Assembly: GCF_000367365.1 (NCBI RefSeq)
Contig: NZ_BARF01000094.1
Location: 87,150 to 151,149 of the forward strand
Direction of reading: 5' to 3'
Source: Streptomyces prunicolor NBRC 13075
GTDB lineage: Bacteria > Actinomycetota > Actinomycetes > Streptomycetales > Streptomycetaceae
Length of the DNA: 64,000 nucleotides
The position numbers were made by a program, and so were the translations under genes. Numbering within the stretch: position 1 is the first letter of the stretch; the number at the start of each line of letters is the position of its first letter. This document shows, piece after piece, positions 42,661 to 51,955 of the stretch. A model generated the notes under the pieces. It saw only the letters and a program-made list of their open reading frames with translations. It did not search any database and was not told the DNA's origin.

Positions 42661-45173
42661 GCGGGGTCTCCTTCGCTGCTGTCGCTGCCCGTTGCGGGGC
42701 CTGGGGTGGCACCACGGCCCGGTTGCCTGCCGCCACCGCGCGTCCAGCCTTCGCGGTAGGCCGCCATCCGGTCCCGTACGACCTCCGGAGTGCGGTGCTC
42801 GTCGCGTGCGGCCGCCGGTGCCTGTTCCCGTTCCGCGGCGGGCTGTTCGCGGAGTTGGGGGGCGAGGTTCGCCTGGCGTACGCGGCGTGGGAGGTCGTCG
42901 GTCCCTTCGGTGTCCTCGGGGGGACGGTGCAGTCGCAAGGTGGTGACTCCGGGAGGCGGGATGTCGTTCGCCGACTCCACCCCGGCCCGTGGGGAGACCG
43001 CCAGGGCGGGCCGGTCGGCCGTGGCCGGGACGGACTCCTGGTGCTGCGGTGCGGTGGGCACGCGCGCGTACTCGCGTTCCACGGCGCGCTCCCCGTCCTC
43101 GACCGCCGCGCGCGGGGCACGTTCCGCCGCACCGCCGTGCAGCAGCGCCGTCGGCAGCAGGACAACCGCCGTCGTACCGCCGTAGGGCGAGGTCCGCAGG
43201 TGCACCTTGATGCCGTGGCGGGCGGCGAGCCTGCTGACCACGAAGAGGCCGAGCCGGTCGCTGTCGAAGAGGTCGAGGGCCTCGGACTGCTCGATGCGGC
43301 GGTTGGCGTCGCCCAGGGACTCCTTGCCCATGCCGAGGCCCCTGTCCTCGACCTCGACGGCGTAGCCGTTGCCCACGGGTTCCCCGGTGACCCGCACGCG
43401 TGTGTGCGGCGGCGAGAACTGGGCGGCGTTCTCCACGATCTCGGCGAGCAGGTGCGTGAGGTCGGCGACGGCCGCACCCACGACGGACGCCTCGGGGAGT
43501 TGGCGTACCTCCACGCGCGCGTAGTCCTCAACCTCGGAGACGGCCGCGCGGACGACGTTGGTCAGGGAGACCGGCATACGCCAAGCCCGGCCGGGTGCCG
43601 CTCCGGAGAGGATGATCAGGCTCTCGGCGTGCCGTCGCATTCGGGTGGTGAGGTGGTCGAGACGGAACAGGTCGCTCAGTTCGTTCGGGTCCTCTGAGCG
43701 GCGTTCCATGCGGTCCAGAAGGCTGAGTTGACGGTGTACCAGGACCTGGCTGCGGCGGGCGAGGTTGACGAAGACCCCGGAGATGCCGCTGGCGAGTTCG
43801 GCACGTTCGACGGCGGCGCGCAGGGCGGCGCGGTGCACAGTACCGAGGGCTTCGGTGACCTGTCCGATCTCGTCCTCCGAGGGCGACCCGGGCGGGGCCT
43901 CCGCCCTGACGTCGATCTCCTCCCCCGCACGCAACCTCCGCATGGCCTCGGGGAGTTTGTGGCGGGCGATCCCCAGGGCGTCGTTGCGCAGGCTCACGAG
44001 TTCGACGACGAGGCCGCGTCCGATGCGCACCGAGATGACGAGCGACGCGATGACGGCGGCGAGACCGAGCAGGACCGCGGCACCGGCGGAGGTGAGCAGC
44101 CCTCGGGTGAACGGATCGGCGCGGTCCGCGACCCCGCTGCCCGCGTCCGACTCGATGGTGCGCATGCCGGCCTGCACGCGTGCGTGCGCGCTGTTCCAGG
44201 TCGTCTCCGGAGCCGCGGCGATCGCCCGGGTGCCCGAGCTGGTGGCGAGGACCTTGTCCTCGACGGTGCCGACCGCGGTGTAGGCGCTGGTGTCGGCGAG
44301 GTTCTGCCAGGCGGTACGTTCCGAGCCGGTCAGGTCCGCGACGGCGGAGTCGGTGAGGGTGCGTCGGGTGGCGACGGCGCCGGTGAACAGCCTCAGCCGC
44401 TCCCCGTCGAGCCTGCCGTCGAGACGGGCACCGGCGAGCATCACGTCCTCCTGGGACAGCGATTCCCCGGCCCGGGAGAATTCGAGGAGCACGCGCGCGT
44501 CGGATCCGAGGTCGGCGTCCGGGATTCCGGTGAGCGCCCCGCCCACGGCGAAGGCCGTCGCGATGGTCTTCGTGTACTGCCCGTAGGTCTCGTCCCATCC
44601 CGCGCGGTGGCCGAGCACGTCGGCCCGGAGCGACCGCAGTTGCTCGGCTCCGGTGACGAAGGCCTTCAGTCGTCGGGCGACTCCCGCCGGCAGTTCTTCG
44701 CCGTCGGCAACGGTGTTGTCGTCGCCCAGCCGCAACCGTGCGACCGCCCGGTCCGTGCTCGCCGCCAGCTTCTTCAGGTCACCGCTCTGCTCGGTGTCGG
44801 GGTCGGTCGCGTAGCGCACGGCGGCCGACCGCTCGTCCTGCAGTGCCGCGACGGCTGCCGCGACCGGGCTGCGCACCGCGGAGTCCACGCGCTGCAACTG
44901 CCGTAGCCGGGAGACGTCCTGGGCGGTGCTGACGGTGGCGTACGCCCACAGGGCGAGCAGGGAGACGACCGGCACCATCAGGAGGCAGACGATCTTGGCG
45001 CGTACGGTGCGGGGACGTATCCGCCAGCGTCCCGCGCGCGGGGGTATGTCCTCCGACGGCGCGTCGAGGGGCTCGTCGAAGAGTTCGTCGGCGGGTGGTC
45101 CGGCGTGCGCGCGACGACCGCGCACGGGCGGCGTCTCGGCGCCGGCTCTCGGGGTCCTACGGGGGGTACGCAT
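42657..45173 (-). CDS. cvnA: Conservon sensor kinase (CvnA-like) with NIT domain
   Basis: An 838-residue membrane kinase-like protein. A Pro/Arg-rich cytoplasmic N-terminus is followed by TM1 (IVCLLMVPVVSLLALWAYA, near 60-80), a large extracellular NIT nitrate/nitrite-sensor domain and TM2 near 360. A HAMP linker, the dimerisation helix with LDHLTTRMRRHAES and an HATPase with EIVENAAQFSPP and VEDRGLGMG complete the core. The last 170 residues are Pro/Glu-rich, probably disordered. Its signal is unknown, as for all conservons. ATG 45173 has GGAGG close upstream. It lies 50 bases downstream of the MHYT gene. Confidence 0.9.
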   Translation of the reverse strand: MRTPRRTPRAGAETPPVRGRRAHAGPPADELFDEPLDAPSEDIPPRAGRWRIRPRTVRAKIVCLLMVPVVSLLALWAYATVSTAQDVSRLRQLQRVDSAVRSPVAAAVAALQDERSAAVRYATDPDTEQSGDLKKLAASTDRAVARLRLGDDNTVADGEELPAGVARRLKAFVTGAEQLRSLRADVLGHRAGWDETYGQYTKTIATAFAVGGALTGIPDADLGSDARVLLEFSRAGESLSQEDVMLAGARLDGRLDGERLRLFTGAVATRRTLTDSAVADLTGSERTAWQNLADTSAYTAVGTVEDKVLATSSGTRAIAAAPETTWNSAHARVQAGMRTIESDAGSGVADRADPFTRGLLTSAGAAVLLGLAAVIASLVISVRIGRGLVVELVSLRNDALGIARHKLPEAMRRLRAGEEIDVRAEAPPGSPSEDEIGQVTEALGTVHRAALRAAVERAELASGISGVFVNLARRSQVLVHRQLSLLDRMERRSEDPNELSDLFRLDHLTTRMRRHAESLIILSGAAPGRAWRMPVSLTNVVRAAVSEVEDYARVEVRQLPEASVVGAAVADLTHLLAEIVENAAQFSPPHTRVRVTGEPVGNGYAVEVEDRGLGMGKESLGDANRRIEQSEALDLFDSDRLGLFVVSRLAARHGIKVHLRTSPYGGTTAVVLLPTALLHGGAAERAPRAAVEDGERAVEREYARVPTAPQHQESVPATADRPALAVSPRAGVESANDIPPPGVTTLRLHRPPEDTEGTDDLPRRVRQANLAPQLREQPAAEREQAPAAARDEHRTPEVVRDRMAAYREGWTRGGGRQPGRGATPGPATGSDSSEGDPA

Positions 45174-45222
45174 GGCCTCCTCGCTCGGAAGTGGTTCTCA
45201 GGGGCGTGCTGCGCGGGCCGGG

Positions 45223-45996
45223 CTAGCGGGCGAGGCTCTCCACCGGCCGCTGGGCCGAGGCGGTGGCCTCGCGTTCTCCCGTGGTCGGCGACAGTGCGAC
45301 GAACGCCGAGGTCAGGAACAGGTAGGACCCGAGGCCTACGGCCAGCGGGAAGATGAACTGCATCGCCGTGGCACCCGGCAGGACTGCCCCGGAGGGGGTG
45401 ACGTGGACGCGCACCGCGAACATGCCGGTGTAGTGCATGCTGCTGACGGCCGCGCCCATGACGAGGGAGGCAGCGGTGACCGCGACGGGCGACTTGATGT
45501 TAAGGGCCGCCCACAGGGCCGCTGTCGCCGCGACGACGGCGATGAGCACGGAGAGCCCGACGAGCATCGGGTCGTAGCTCACGCCACCGTGCAACCGCAT
45601 CGCCGCCATGCCCAGGTAGTGCATGCTCGCGACGCCCAGTCCGGTGGTGAGGCCGCCGAGGAAGAGCGCGCGGCCCCGGTCGCGGCCGTAGCCGACCGCG
45701 AAGACACCCGCGCAGACGACGACCATGGCGACGAGGAGGCTGAGCACGGTCAGTGGCACGTCGTAGCGGATGTCGGTGCCGCTGACGCCGAAGCCGAGCA
45801 TGGCCACGAAGTGCATGGTCCAGATGCCGGTGCCGAGCGCGGAGGCCGCGGTGACGAGCCAGTTGCGGCGCGACCGGCCGGTGGCGCCGAGCGCGCGGAC
45901 GGTGCAGCGCAACCCGAGTGCGGAGCCCATGCAGGCCATCACGTACGACAGCGCGGGGGTCAGCCAGCCGAAGGTGGCGTGGTCCAGGTGTCCCAT
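45223..45996 (-). CDS. MHYT-domain integral membrane protein
   Basis: A 257-residue membrane protein with about seven hydrophobic helices. It carries three MHYT-type motifs (TMHFVAML, SMHYLGMA, SMHYTGMF) that are predicted to bind copper and sense O2, CO or NO. The protein lacks the usual output domain (GGDEF/EAL). It is followed by the conservon kinase 50 bases on and is likely co-transcribed with it, which hints that it feeds the conservon signal. Position only; interaction is inference. Confidence 0.85.
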   Translation of the reverse strand: MGHLDHATFGWLTPALSYVMACMGSALGLRCTVRALGATGRSRRNWLVTAASALGTGIWTMHFVAMLGFGVSGTDIRYDVPLTVLSLLVAMVVVCAGVFAVGYGRDRGRALFLGGLTTGLGVASMHYLGMAAMRLHGGVSYDPMLVGLSVLIAVVAATAALWAALNIKSPVAVTAASLVMGAAVSSMHYTGMFAVRVHVTPSGAVLPGATAMQFIFPLAVGLGSYLFLTSAFVALSPTTGEREATASAQRPVESLAR

Positions 45997-46139
45997 GACC
46001 AGGGGACGCTAGTAGGGGCACGGGTGCACAAAGGGGGCGCATTTCGAAAGGTGTTGCAATGTGACACAGAGAGGTGCCTGAACGACCGCGTCACGCTCGA
46101 ACATGTGCGCCGAAGCGTCATCCGTGTCGGTGAGGGATC

Positions 46140-46748
46140 ATGCCGAACATGAGCGACGACCACACACATGTCCAGGAGTTCTTCGGCGCACGCGCCGCCG
46201 ACTGGGACAGCCGCTTTCCCGACGACGGCCCCGCCTACGCAGCCGCGGTAGCCGAACTCGGGCTGCGCGCGGGAGACCGGGTGCTCGACGCGGGGTGCGG
46301 GACGGGACGCGCGCTGCCGCCGCTCCGTGCGGCCGTGGGACGGTCCGGAGTGGTCGTCGGGGCCGATCTCACCCCCGCCATGCTGGAAGCCGCCGTACGG
46401 GCCGGACGCGGCCGTGACGGGCGTCTGCTGCTCACCGACGTCGCCGCGCTGCCGCTGCGGTCCGAGTCGCTCGACGCCGTGTTCGCCGCGGGCCTGATCG
46501 CGCACCTGCCCCAACCGGAGGAGAATCTGCGGGAGTTGGCGCGTGTCGTGCGCCCCGGCGGCTCGCTGGCCTTGTTCCACCCGATCGGCCGGGCCGCCCT
46601 CGCGGCGCGTCAGGGGCGGCAGATCGGACCGGACGACCTGCGCGCGGAGCCCAATCTCCGTCCGCTGCTTGCCGGTTCGGGGTGGCGCATGACGTCGTAC
46701 GTCGACGAGGACGCCCGCTTCCTGGCATTGGCCGTGCGCGAGAGCTGA
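46140..46748 (+). CDS. SAM-dependent methyltransferase, class I
   Basis: A 202-residue methyltransferase. Motif I is VLDAGCGTGRALPPL near residues 48-62, acidic motif II is VVGADLTPAML, and the post-I region is RLLLTDVAALPLRSESLDAVFAAGLI. This fits the UbiE/COQ5-like group. The substrate is unknown. ATG 46140 has GAGGG upstream; ATG 46149 is also possible. It is divergent from the MHYT gene with about 140 bases between. Confidence 0.85.
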   Translation: MPNMSDDHTHVQEFFGARAADWDSRFPDDGPAYAAAVAELGLRAGDRVLDAGCGTGRALPPLRAAVGRSGVVVGADLTPAMLEAAVRAGRGRDGRLLLTDVAALPLRSESLDAVFAAGLIAHLPQPEENLRELARVVRPGGSLALFHPIGRAALAARQGRQIGPDDLRAEPNLRPLLAGSGWRMTSYVDEDARFLALAVRES

Positions 46749-47005
46749 GCCCGCGCGCCTCCCGGGAGTTGGACGGTCCCTTCCGGCGCGGCAGCCTCAC
46801 CATCTTGCGGGCTACGAGCCGGGCCGAACTGACCTGACTCCGCGCCACGTTGGTATCACTCGACGGCCGACCCGTCTCCGCGCGGGGCCTTCGACGCGCT
46901 TCACCGCAACGTTCCTCTTCTGTCGCCGCAACTCCAACTCTACGTTGGGTAGCAGTAGATGAACGATCAGCGACAGAAAACCACGCAGGGGGAAGGGTGG
47001 TCAGC

Positions 47006-47302
47006 ATGTTCGACAGGCCCCGCAAGACCTTCGCCAGATTTCTCACCTCCACGCGCGCGGCGGCGAGCAGCGCCCCGGAGGGGCGCCCGCACAATCTCTT
47101 CGAGGCCGCGGCCGTCTATGTGTCGGCCCGCGCGGAGGACGATCAGGACCGGATCGACGAAGCCGCGGGCTGGGTGTCGCCGGAGGCGCTGTCCTTCGGG
47201 GTGAGCGAGCTGGCGTGCCGGGCCGTCGTCGCGCTCGCGAGGGAGCGTGACGAGTCGCCTCGGACGGTGGCTCGTGCGCTTCTTGGGCTCCCGGCGGCCT
47301 GA
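47006..47302 (+). CDS. Small conserved hypothetical protein
   Basis: A 98-residue mainly helical protein of no recognised family. A basic N-terminus (FDRPRKTFARFLTSTR) is followed by an acidic middle (VSARAEDDQDRIDEAAGW) and a C-terminal helix pair (VVALARERDESPRTVARALL). ATG 47006 follows GGAAGGGTGG. It is not obviously linked to its neighbours. Confidence 0.6.
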   Translation: MFDRPRKTFARFLTSTRAAASSAPEGRPHNLFEAAAVYVSARAEDDQDRIDEAAGWVSPEALSFGVSELACRAVVALARERDESPRTVARALLGLPAA

Positions 47303-47437
47303 CAGTTCGGGTTACCGGTGGTCATTTCGCCCTGTCCAGACGGAAAACTGCAGCTCCGGGTGTACTTGGGAGTCGTGACAACGGGCTTCCGCGCACACTA
47401 GGGTGCGCGCGATTGGACGAATGATGGGGAGGCTGGG

Positions 47438-48424
47438 ATGGCCGACACGGACGAAGAGGCCGTCGCCGCCGATGACGATGCGCTCTACGTGCTCACGGCG
47501 GTACTGCTGACGCCGGCGAAGTTCCCGAGTGTGCTGGGCGACGACTACCCGGAGGCCTGTGCGGCGCTCGGTATGGCGCCGCTCGCCGACGGGTACGGCC
47601 TGGTGATCGGCCAGGACGGCGACGGGGCGCGGTGGACGGTCGTCATCGACGACGTGTCACTGGTCGCGGTCGCCATCGCGTCCTGGGACTGCGGCATGGA
47701 GTACGACCTGTCGCCGAGCGAGCGCACGGTGGTCGCCGCCCTCCCGGGCTGGCCGCTCGCGGTCGCCGTCGCGGCTCCCAATGTGCCCCCGCCGCACGAC
47801 CCGCACCCCGACCTCGTGGACCGGCCGCCGCTGGCCCCGCCGGACACGACCATCTGGGGTCCGGCCCAACGACGGCTGGGCGCCGACGAGATCGCGCTGC
47901 AGTGGGCCATGTGGCGGGAGCAGATCGACGACTCGACCTTCTCGGCGCAGGAGGCGCAGGGGCCGCAGGAGGCTCAGGACGCGGCGGGCGACGCGTCGAA
48001 GACGGACGAGGCCGCTTCAGACACCACCCCGGAAGACGCCACCCTCGCCACCCCGGCCACCCCCGCCGCCGCGTCCGAGGCGGACGAGACGCCGCCGGAC
48101 GACAACGCGTCGGACAGCACCTCCGCGGGCGGCACCGGGGAAGGCCCTCAGACGGGCCACAGCGGGATCCGCCGCGTGCTGACGGAGGTCCGCGCGTACG
48201 TCGACACCCCGCCACCCCTGGGCCGCGTCAGATCGTCCTTCGCACCGGGCGACGCACGCACACTGCGCGCCGACGGCCCCGGCTGGTCTTTGGTGGCCCG
48301 GACCGACGACATAGCGTTCGTCCTGCTCGACGACGAGCCCGGCGAGGTCCTGCCGGTGGGCCGGGGCCCCGAACTGCCCGGACTCCTGGAAGCACTCGAC
48401 AAGCTGGCCGTACGGCCGAGTTGA
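47438..48424 (+). CDS. Streptomyces conserved hypothetical protein
   Basis: A 328-residue acidic protein. The N-terminal 150 residues and the C-terminal 90 are conserved-looking (LYVLTAVLLTPAKFPSVLG, WGPAQRRLGADEIALQWAM and GWSLVARTDDIAFVLLDDEP). The middle is a low-complexity Asp/Glu/Ala/Pro/Thr linker of about 85 residues. No motif gives a function. The start ATG 47438 has GGGGAGG upstream. Two hairpins lie in the 328-base gap after it. Confidence 0.65.
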   Translation: MADTDEEAVAADDDALYVLTAVLLTPAKFPSVLGDDYPEACAALGMAPLADGYGLVIGQDGDGARWTVVIDDVSLVAVAIASWDCGMEYDLSPSERTVVAALPGWPLAVAVAAPNVPPPHDPHPDLVDRPPLAPPDTTIWGPAQRRLGADEIALQWAMWREQIDDSTFSAQEAQGPQEAQDAAGDASKTDEAASDTTPEDATLATPATPAAASEADETPPDDNASDSTSAGGTGEGPQTGHSGIRRVLTEVRAYVDTPPPLGRVRSSFAPGDARTLRADGPGWSLVARTDDIAFVLLDDEPGEVLPVGRGPELPGLLEALDKLAVRPS

Positions 48425-48560
48425 GCCCTTGGGCGCGGATCCGTGGTCCGTGGTCCGTGGGGCAGTTGGCAAGATCCGTCCAGGCTGGACGAGCGGAGCC
48501 TGGACGGGCGCATCCGGCCGACGTGAACAGGGCCCTACGCACGCGTGACCGTGCACTGTC

Positions 48561-48582
48561 CACGGGGCACGCATGCCCCGTG
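48561..48582. terminator. Intergenic hairpin 1
   Basis: A 9-bp perfect stem CACGGGGCA/TGCCCCGTG with a 4-base loop, in the 328-base gap between converging genes. It is a likely terminator for the + strand gene ending at 48424, though 137 bases distant. Confidence 0.45.
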
Positions 48583-48635
48583 CCCCCGCCGGTAGCCGTC
48601 CCGGAACCGCTACCGAACTTCACCCTCCTCGGTCA

Positions 48636-48665
48636 GTGGACGGTGCTCGCCCGAGCACCGTCCAC
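48636..48665. terminator. Intergenic hairpin 2, bidirectional terminator candidate
   Basis: A perfect 14-bp stem (GTGGACGGTGCTCG and its complement) around a 2-base centre. It is well placed between converging genes, 88 bases from the minus-strand stop. Confidence 0.6.
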
Positions 48666-48752
48666 AGGGCTGTTGTCGACAGTCCCGCGAACGGTGCTGT
48701 GCCGTGCTCCGCCCCTGCGCGCCGGGCGGGAACACGGTCCGGCATCGGTGCG

Positions 48753-48935
48753 TCAGCGGCCGATCTCCTTGCCCGCCACACGGCGCAGCCGACGCCGCTG
48801 CGAGGGGTCCAGTGTGAGATAAGCGGCCGTCGGCACTCCCACGACGATCAGGAATGCGACCCACCAGGGCAGCCAGATCAACAGGATCAGTCCGACCGCC
48901 ACTCCTCCTACGGCGATCTTCGCGCTCTTCGACAT
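48753..48935 (-). CDS. Small integral membrane protein
   Basis: A 60-residue protein with two hydrophobic stretches of about 15-20 residues (IAVGGVAVGLILLIWL and WVAFLIVVGVPTAAYL) and a basic C-terminal tail (SQRRRLRRVAGKE). It has no known domain; similar small proteins of Streptomyces sit in the membrane with a positive cytoplasmic end. ATG 48935 follows a very strong GGAGGAGG site 6 bases upstream, which supports it as a real gene. Confidence 0.7.
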   Translation of the reverse strand: MSKSAKIAVGGVAVGLILLIWLPWWVAFLIVVGVPTAAYLTLDPSQRRRLRRVAGKEIGR

Positions 48936-49068
48936 ATGTCGCCTCCTCCGCGGCCGCAGCCGCTCTCTGTTCTGAAAACGGGTCCGCGCTCCCCACAGTT
49001 CCGGATCGCGACCCTGAGACATCCCTGAGGCGCTTCCCCTACTGGTACCCGGGTCGTCGGCTTCTCCG

Positions 49069-50133
49069 TCACTCCGTCCACTCCATGCGCAGCGGCTCTC
49101 CCACCTCGTGGAGGTGGCGCAGGGCCTGCCGGTAGGAGTCGACGAGCCCGGTCTCCACGTAGGGGATACCCACATCCTGACAGTGGGCGCGCACCAGGGG
49201 CTGTGCGAGGTGCAGATTGGGTCGCGGCATGCTCGGGAAGAGGTGGTGTTCGATCTGGTAGTTGAGGCCGCCGAGGAACCAGTCGGTCAGGACGCCGCGA
49301 CGGATGTTCCGCGAAGTGAGGACCTGGCGGCGGAGATGGCCCCACCGTTCGCCGTTCGGGTCCGGCATCTCCATGCCCTTGTGGTTGGGTGCGAAGGCCA
49401 GGCCGAGGTGCAGGCCGAACAGGGCCTGATGGAGCGCGGCGAACGCGAGCGCCTTCCCCGGGGACATCGAAATGAGCAGCAACGTCGCGTAGGCCACGAC
49501 ATGGCTCACCAGTAGGGCGCCTTCGACGGCCCGCTCTCGACGGGGCTGGCGCCGCAGATCCTGGAAACCGTGGACCTTCAGGGCGACGCCTTCGAGCAGG
49601 GTGAGCGGAAAGAACAGCCATGCCTGGTTGCGGGTGAGCCAACGCCGGAAGCCTGAGCGGTCCTTGGCCTGCTCGCCGGTGAAGACGAGGACGTCCGCCA
49701 CGACGTCCGGGTCCTTGTCGATGTGGTTGGGGTTGGCGTGGTGGCGGTTGTGCTTGTCGTTCCACCAGGAGTAGCTCATCCCCAGCAACAGGTTGCCGTG
49801 GATCAGGCCGATGAGGCGGTTGGCACCTTTCCCGCCGGCGATCTGGGAGTGGCCCGCGTCGTGGCCTATGAAGGCCGTGCGAGCACCGAACACGGCAAGC
49901 AGCGGGGCCAGAAGCAGCGTCAGCCAGGAGTCGCCGATCAGGACGATGCCCGTGACGATGGCGCCCAGCGCAAGGGTGTTGGCGGCGATACAGCGTGCGT
50001 ACCAGGCACACCGCCTATCCAGTAGACCTCTGCCCTTGACCGTGCGCAGGAGGGGCGCGAACTCGCTTCCTGGGGGCGCCGCGACGGCATCCCCCGGATC
50101 ATGTGCGCCGACGACTGCGGTGGGCTGGGACAT
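49069..50133 (-). CDS. Acyl-lipid/acyl-CoA fatty acid desaturase
   Basis: A 354-residue membrane-bound desaturase. The three histidine boxes that bind the di-iron centre are HDAGH, HNRHH and QIEHH, separated by hydrophobic segments that form four membrane helices. The third box is QxxHH, as in front-end and mycobacterial DesA3-type desaturases, but no cytochrome b5 domain is present. It inserts a double bond in a fatty acyl chain; position and partner ferredoxin or reductase are not encoded nearby. ATG 50133 is the most upstream; no strong ribosome site is visible. Confidence 0.9.
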   Translation of the reverse strand: MSQPTAVVGAHDPGDAVAAPPGSEFAPLLRTVKGRGLLDRRCAWYARCIAANTLALGAIVTGIVLIGDSWLTLLLAPLLAVFGARTAFIGHDAGHSQIAGGKGANRLIGLIHGNLLLGMSYSWWNDKHNRHHANPNHIDKDPDVVADVLVFTGEQAKDRSGFRRWLTRNQAWLFFPLTLLEGVALKVHGFQDLRRQPRRERAVEGALLVSHVVAYATLLLISMSPGKALAFAALHQALFGLHLGLAFAPNHKGMEMPDPNGERWGHLRRQVLTSRNIRRGVLTDWFLGGLNYQIEHHLFPSMPRPNLHLAQPLVRAHCQDVGIPYVETGLVDSYRQALRHLHEVGEPLRMEWTE

Positions 50134-50214
50134 GTCCGGTCTCCGGCTCTCTCAGGCAACGGGCTGACCTGAGCAAACGTACGAATCGGTGACCAGTCGC
50201 GACCATGGCGGCAC

Positions 50215-50234
50215 CCCCCGTGTTCGTACGGGGG
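50215..50234. terminator. Small GC-rich hairpin between desaturase and rox
   Basis: CCCCCGT and ACGGGGG arms with a 6-base loop in the divergent gap 50134-50509. Function is unclear; it lies about 80 bases from the desaturase start. Confidence 0.35.
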
Positions 50235-50375
50235 TCAGCCGGGTCCTCGCAGGGGGGTTGACGACACCCTCACCGACCCGGTCCCCGGAGGACGGGCTTA
50301 CGGAGAAGTGCCCGGAAAAACGCGATGGCAAGGAGCTCATCCACTCCTTGCCACACCCAAGGTATAGCCCACCCG

Positions 50376-50394
50376 GGGGCTTGCGGCAAGGCCC
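50376..50394. promoter_or_regulatory. Rifamycin-associated element (RAE)
   Basis: GGGGCTTGCGGCAAGGCCC is essentially the 19-bp inverted repeat called RAE that I recall upstream of rifamycin-inactivating genes in actinomycetes. It is 116 bases before the rox start and 7 bases after a TATAGC hexamer (50363-50368) that could be a -10. It likely mediates induction by rifamycin. Confidence 0.75.
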
Positions 50395-50509
50395 GGGTCG
50401 TCCCTCAGACTGGCCGACCAAGGCCCGGACCTGCGGAAACGAAAGATCCTCGAAGCACAGGCCCGCCGAGCGGGCGACCGGAAACCAATCTCGTTGGATG
50501 GGCGTTCTG

Positions 50510-51934
50510 ATGATTGACGTGATCGTGGTCGGCGGCGGACCGACCGGCTTGATGCTGGCCTGCGAATTGCGGCTGCACGGCGTGCACGTGGTCGTGCTGG
50601 AGAAGTTGACCGAGCAGACCGGGGAGTCCCGCGGGCAGGGTCTGCACGCGCGCAGTGTCGAGATCATGGACCAGCGCGGCCTCCTCGACCGGTTCCTCGC
50701 GGTCAGTGAGAAGTTCCAGGTGGGCGGTCTCTTCGGGGGCATCGTCAAGCCTTGGCCGGACCGGTCCGACACGGCTCACCCGTACGGCGTCGCCACCCCG
50801 CAGCCGGTCACCGAGCGGCTGTTGGAGGAGCGCGCCGTCGAACTCGGCACCGAGATCCGGCGCGGCTGCGAAGTGGTCGGGTTGAGTCAGGCCGAGGACG
50901 TGGTGACCGTCGGGTTGGCGGACGGCGCGCAGTTGCGCTCGCGCTACGTCGTCGGATGCGACGGTGGCCGCAGCGCCGTGCGCAAACTCCTCGGCGTCGG
51001 TTTCCCCGGCGAGCCCGCGACGGTCGAGACGCTGCTGGGCGAAATGGAGGTGGCCGAGGATCCTGCCACGATTGCCGCGGTCGTCGAGGAAGTCCGCAGG
51101 ACCCAGCTACGGTTCGGCGTCAGCCCCGGCGAGAACGGCGTGTACCGCGTCGTCGTGCCCGCCGACGGCGTTGCCGAGGACCGTGCGACCCCGCCGACCC
51201 TCGACGACTTCAAGCAGCGGCTACGGGCCGTCGCGGGCACCGACTTCGGCGTGCACTCGCCGCGTTGGCTGTCCCGGTTCGGCGACGCCACCCGGCAGGC
51301 CGAGCGCTACCGGGTCGACCGGGTCCTGCTGGCCGGGGACGCGGCACACATCCATCCGCCGACGGGCGGGCAGGGGCTCAACCTCGGTGTGCAGGACGCG
51401 TTCAACCTCGGCTGGAAGCTGGCGGCCGCGGTCAACGGCTGGGCTCCGGAAGGGTTGTTGGACAGCTACCACACCGAACGACACCCCGTGGGTGCCCGGG
51501 TGATCGGCAACACGCGCGCGCAGATCACGCTCCTGGGGACCGATCCGGGTGCGACCGCACTGCGGGAACTGTTCTCGACACTGATGGACTTCGAGGAGGT
51601 GAACCAGTACGTCACCGAGATGATCACCGCAGTCGGGATCCGCTACGACTTCGGCGAGGGACATGACCTGCTCGGCCGACGGCTGCGCGACGTGAGGCTG
51701 AAGCAGGGGCGCCTCTACGAGTTGATGCGCACCGGCCGAGGGCTCCTGCTCGACCAGACCGGCAAGCTCTCGGTCGCGGGGTGGGCGGATCGCGTCGACT
51801 ACGTAGTCGACGTCAGCGAGGAACTGGACACACCCGCGGTACTTCTACGTCCGGACGGCCACGTGGCGTGGGTCGGTGACGACCAGGAGGAACTGTTGAG
51901 CCGGCTCCCCCGCTGGTTCGGCGCCGCCCACTAG
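50510..51934 (+). CDS. rox: Rifampicin monooxygenase (class A flavoprotein)
   Basis: A 474-residue aromatic monooxygenase. The FAD-binding motif is VVGGGPTGLMLACELR (GxGxxG), the DG motif is VVGCDGGRSAVRK near residue 155, and the GD motif is VLLAGDAAHIHPPTGGQGLN. A C-terminal thioredoxin-like segment includes TPAVLLRPDGHVAWVG. It matches the Streptomyces Rox/RIFMO enzymes, which hydroxylate the rifamycin naphthyl core and linearise the drug, giving resistance. The RAE upstream independently supports this function. The start ATG 50510 has GGATGGG 7 bases upstream; ATG 50498 is also in frame. It is a single gene. Confidence 0.85.
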   Translation: MIDVIVVGGGPTGLMLACELRLHGVHVVVLEKLTEQTGESRGQGLHARSVEIMDQRGLLDRFLAVSEKFQVGGLFGGIVKPWPDRSDTAHPYGVATPQPVTERLLEERAVELGTEIRRGCEVVGLSQAEDVVTVGLADGAQLRSRYVVGCDGGRSAVRKLLGVGFPGEPATVETLLGEMEVAEDPATIAAVVEEVRRTQLRFGVSPGENGVYRVVVPADGVAEDRATPPTLDDFKQRLRAVAGTDFGVHSPRWLSRFGDATRQAERYRVDRVLLAGDAAHIHPPTGGQGLNLGVQDAFNLGWKLAAAVNGWAPEGLLDSYHTERHPVGARVIGNTRAQITLLGTDPGATALRELFSTLMDFEEVNQYVTEMITAVGIRYDFGEGHDLLGRRLRDVRLKQGRLYELMRTGRGLLLDQTGKLSVAGWADRVDYVVDVSEELDTPAVLLRPDGHVAWVGDDQEELLSRLPRWFGAAH

Positions 51935-51955
51935 GCGCTTCCCCACCCGCTGTCG

